Part shown: positions 63,601 through 64,000 of the stretch, piece by piece
Layout: every line of letters starts with the position of its first letter
Numbering within the stretch: the first letter of the stretch is position 1
Assembly (NCBI GenBank): GCA_020636375.1
Contig: JACJXZ010000023.1
Location: 56,524 to 120,523 of the forward strand
DNA from: Lewinellaceae bacterium
GTDB lineage: Bacteria; Bacteroidota; Bacteroidia; Chitinophagales; Saprospiraceae
Direction: 5' to 3'
Length of the DNA stretch: 64,000 nucleotides
Position numbers and translations under genes: made by a program
Notes under the pieces: model-generated
Databases searched by the model: none
Seen by the model: the letters and a program-made list of their open reading frames with translations, nothing else
Told to the model about the DNA's origin: nothing

Positions 63601-63963
63601 CGGGTCCGGGGGAACGGCAACGGCCAAATCCTCGCCAATGCCTTCTAATACCGTATCCGGCTCTACGGTGAACAGAGGGCCCCTCCGGGCCTGCCGGCCT
63701 GCCAGCGGGTCGACGCCGCGGGGCAGCGCCCTGTCGGCAAACGGGGTAGGCATGGGCTGGTTGAAGGTAAAGTTCGGCACCTCTTTCGGGAACAGCTGCC
63801 TGTGCTTTTCCTTGCCGTTGCCGGGGGCAAGGAGGGAAAGATCCCGCAGAGGGCGGCTTTTGCCTAAGAACTCCCCGCGGGAGGCTTCGGCGGGATAGGT
63901 ATTCTGGGCTGAGATGCCGGAAAACAGAAAAATGGAAAAAAATAAGAAGAGGACCCTTTTCAT
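60649..63963 (-). CDS. Large T9SS-exported surface protein with SprB repeats
   Basis: 1104 residues. Signal peptide MKRVLFLFFSIFLFSGISA; an N-terminal beta-propeller-like region (PPDPVGSASPDHLIQMTN, DPIVLWDPLAERWLITEVAS, WGDYAAMSVDPGNGKDFWFT); CARDB-like beta domains around 545-760; two SprB-type repeats (PPFSYSIDGGNTFQSDPVFE and GPYAYSIDGLNFQDGNVFSG); and a type IX sorting domain (KAFPNPTGGYLRVEV). SprB repeats occur in the gliding adhesin of Flavobacterium and in many exported proteins. Likely adhesive or structural. The start codon lies 37 bp from the window end. Confidence 0.85.
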   Translation of the reverse strand: MKRVLFLFFSIFLFSGISAQNTYPAEASRGEFLGKSRPLRDLSLLAPGNGKEKHRQLFPKEVPNFTFNQPMPTPFADRALPRGVDPLAGRQARRGPLFTVEPDTVLEGIGEDLAVAVPPDPVGSASPDHLIQMTNTQGGAYLRVYDKSNSILLEMPNLNSLWAEFNVQGFGDPIVLWDPLAERWLITEVASLFSNSNLVLVAVSETGDPLGRWLAYRFQAAGFPDYPKYGIWHDAYVLTTNETGDAIAVYALEKEAMLAGAEEVKVFRLGIPKFGPANAFQVATPVGFDGLSPPPPGSPGYLLRLYDDAWEGGQDKVELWEMHIDWLDENNSFLSGPAEISGAPFELTLCDGALFSCLAQPNGVRLDALQDIILHRAPYLNFGSFESILMLFAVDADGNNRAGLRWMELRRAGGAWELHQEGTFAPDDGLHRFAGSIAMDYGGNIMMAYTVTGPDKAPSLRFTGRRAADLPGIMTVEEYEFASGLSSQSSNRWGDYAAMSVDPGNGKDFWFTGEYMKGNDNWGTRIMKAHLRRDSTDAGPRALLRPEDSAFLTDAEPVQVSIRNYGLKPVAGLVAGYRVDGGPVTADTITETIPTQAEYLHTFSSTASLQDLGPHSFLVFTSLEGDSAWFNDTLRAAVIQLPRRDVSVTDIKGLDGTICDSFLLAGISLANAGADSLFSAEISYRLNDGPAQQASWTGSLAPGERESVSVMLGPLNDGPNTFSATASLPNGLADENPANNNREETFTAFPNGETAVLQLLTDDYPEETSWELRDESGALLFSGGPYAEALVLAEERVCLPPACYVLTLFDSFGDGLAGMSLGSFQILDDEGRVLARLENINFGNEIDLEFCLPFRCFLQLSAVVDNESAAGAADGSIILGLENGLPPFSYSIDGGNTFQSDPVFEGLAAGTYPAVVRDANQCQADTLLEVGSCNLLASAEVTNVVEPGQGEGKIVVEVTGGLGPYAYSIDGLNFQDGNVFSGLEAGEYEVTIRDGGTGCETVLQVAVDLAVNTAEVQFFGRQVKAFPNPTGGYLRVEVRGAGKRPFLPLRILDGRGRVVRHGRLATFGETSRGVVSLYGLPAGTYYLQFLDEAFGGLYPLLLQD

Positions 63964-64000
63964 ATATTATTGGTGTTCGGAGTGATACTGAATTATTGTT

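Overview
The window looks like part of a Bacteroidota chromosome, most likely a member of Saprospiria. The reasons are several exported proteins ending in type IX secretion (Por) sorting domains, a TonB-dependent receptor, lipoprotein-type signal peptides, TAnnTTTG-like -7 boxes, few Shine-Dalgarno sequences, GC-rich coding DNA and AT-rich spacers. Placement to class is inference; no rRNA is present.

Layout. 1-13.4 kb: a partial Uma2-family gene, a seven-haem cytochrome/TPR lipoprotein, a cyclase-STAND-LuxR regulator, a VAT1-like reductase, a nuclease-like hypothetical, a secreted agmatine-deiminase-like protein and a GH38 mannosidase-like enzyme, all intact. 13.4-22.9 kb: a run of genes (small membrane protein, quinone oxidoreductase, hypothetical, GNAT, GH3 glucosidase, thioredoxin-like lipoprotein, TonB receptor), nearly all broken by many small indels. 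Many breaks sit on GTAC or CTTACC strings whose replacement by GGCC-type sequence restores the frame, so this block looks more like uncorrected sequence than true decay. 22.9-26.7 kb: a G-rich octamer array, ATPase and TonB-receptor fragments, a SnoaL-like protein, an isoaspartyl peptidase and a membrane protein. 26.9-31.8 kb: a two-gene unit of an HExxH metallopeptidase and a very large ComEC-like metallo-beta-lactamase protein. 32-39.6 kb: two paralogous M14 peptidases, one lacking its N-terminus, separated by a graveyard of gene fragments and an exported RidA protein. 39.8-42.7 kb: serC, several non-coding palindromic elements and a YgjP-like peptidase. 43-53 kb: a leftward surface-polysaccharide locus (polyprenyl glycosylphosphotransferase, epimerase, RmlC-like epimerase, C-methyltransferase, glucose-1-phosphate cytidylyltransferase, PIG-L deacetylase, DUF4910 protein), with a DUF4956/VTC polyphosphate-polymerase pair inserted in it. 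54.0-54.7 kb: the tmRNA gene, split in its T-loop by a 274-nt group I intron. 54.9-64 kb: fabH, an M49 peptidase, a beta-helix/PA14 lipoprotein and a large T9SS protein with SprB repeats.

The spacers are unusually rich in repeats: octamer and heptamer arrays, some as facing inverted arms, and MITE-like palindromic elements. Two of these have perfect 8-bp target-site duplications, and one has IS66-type GTAA ends.

The strongest single observation is the intron-split tmRNA. Its spliced product is 377 nt with a perfect T-arm and the tag GNTQYAMAA. The second is the GTAC-centred indel signature at 13.4-22.9 kb. The third is the set of non-autonomous elements with target duplications.
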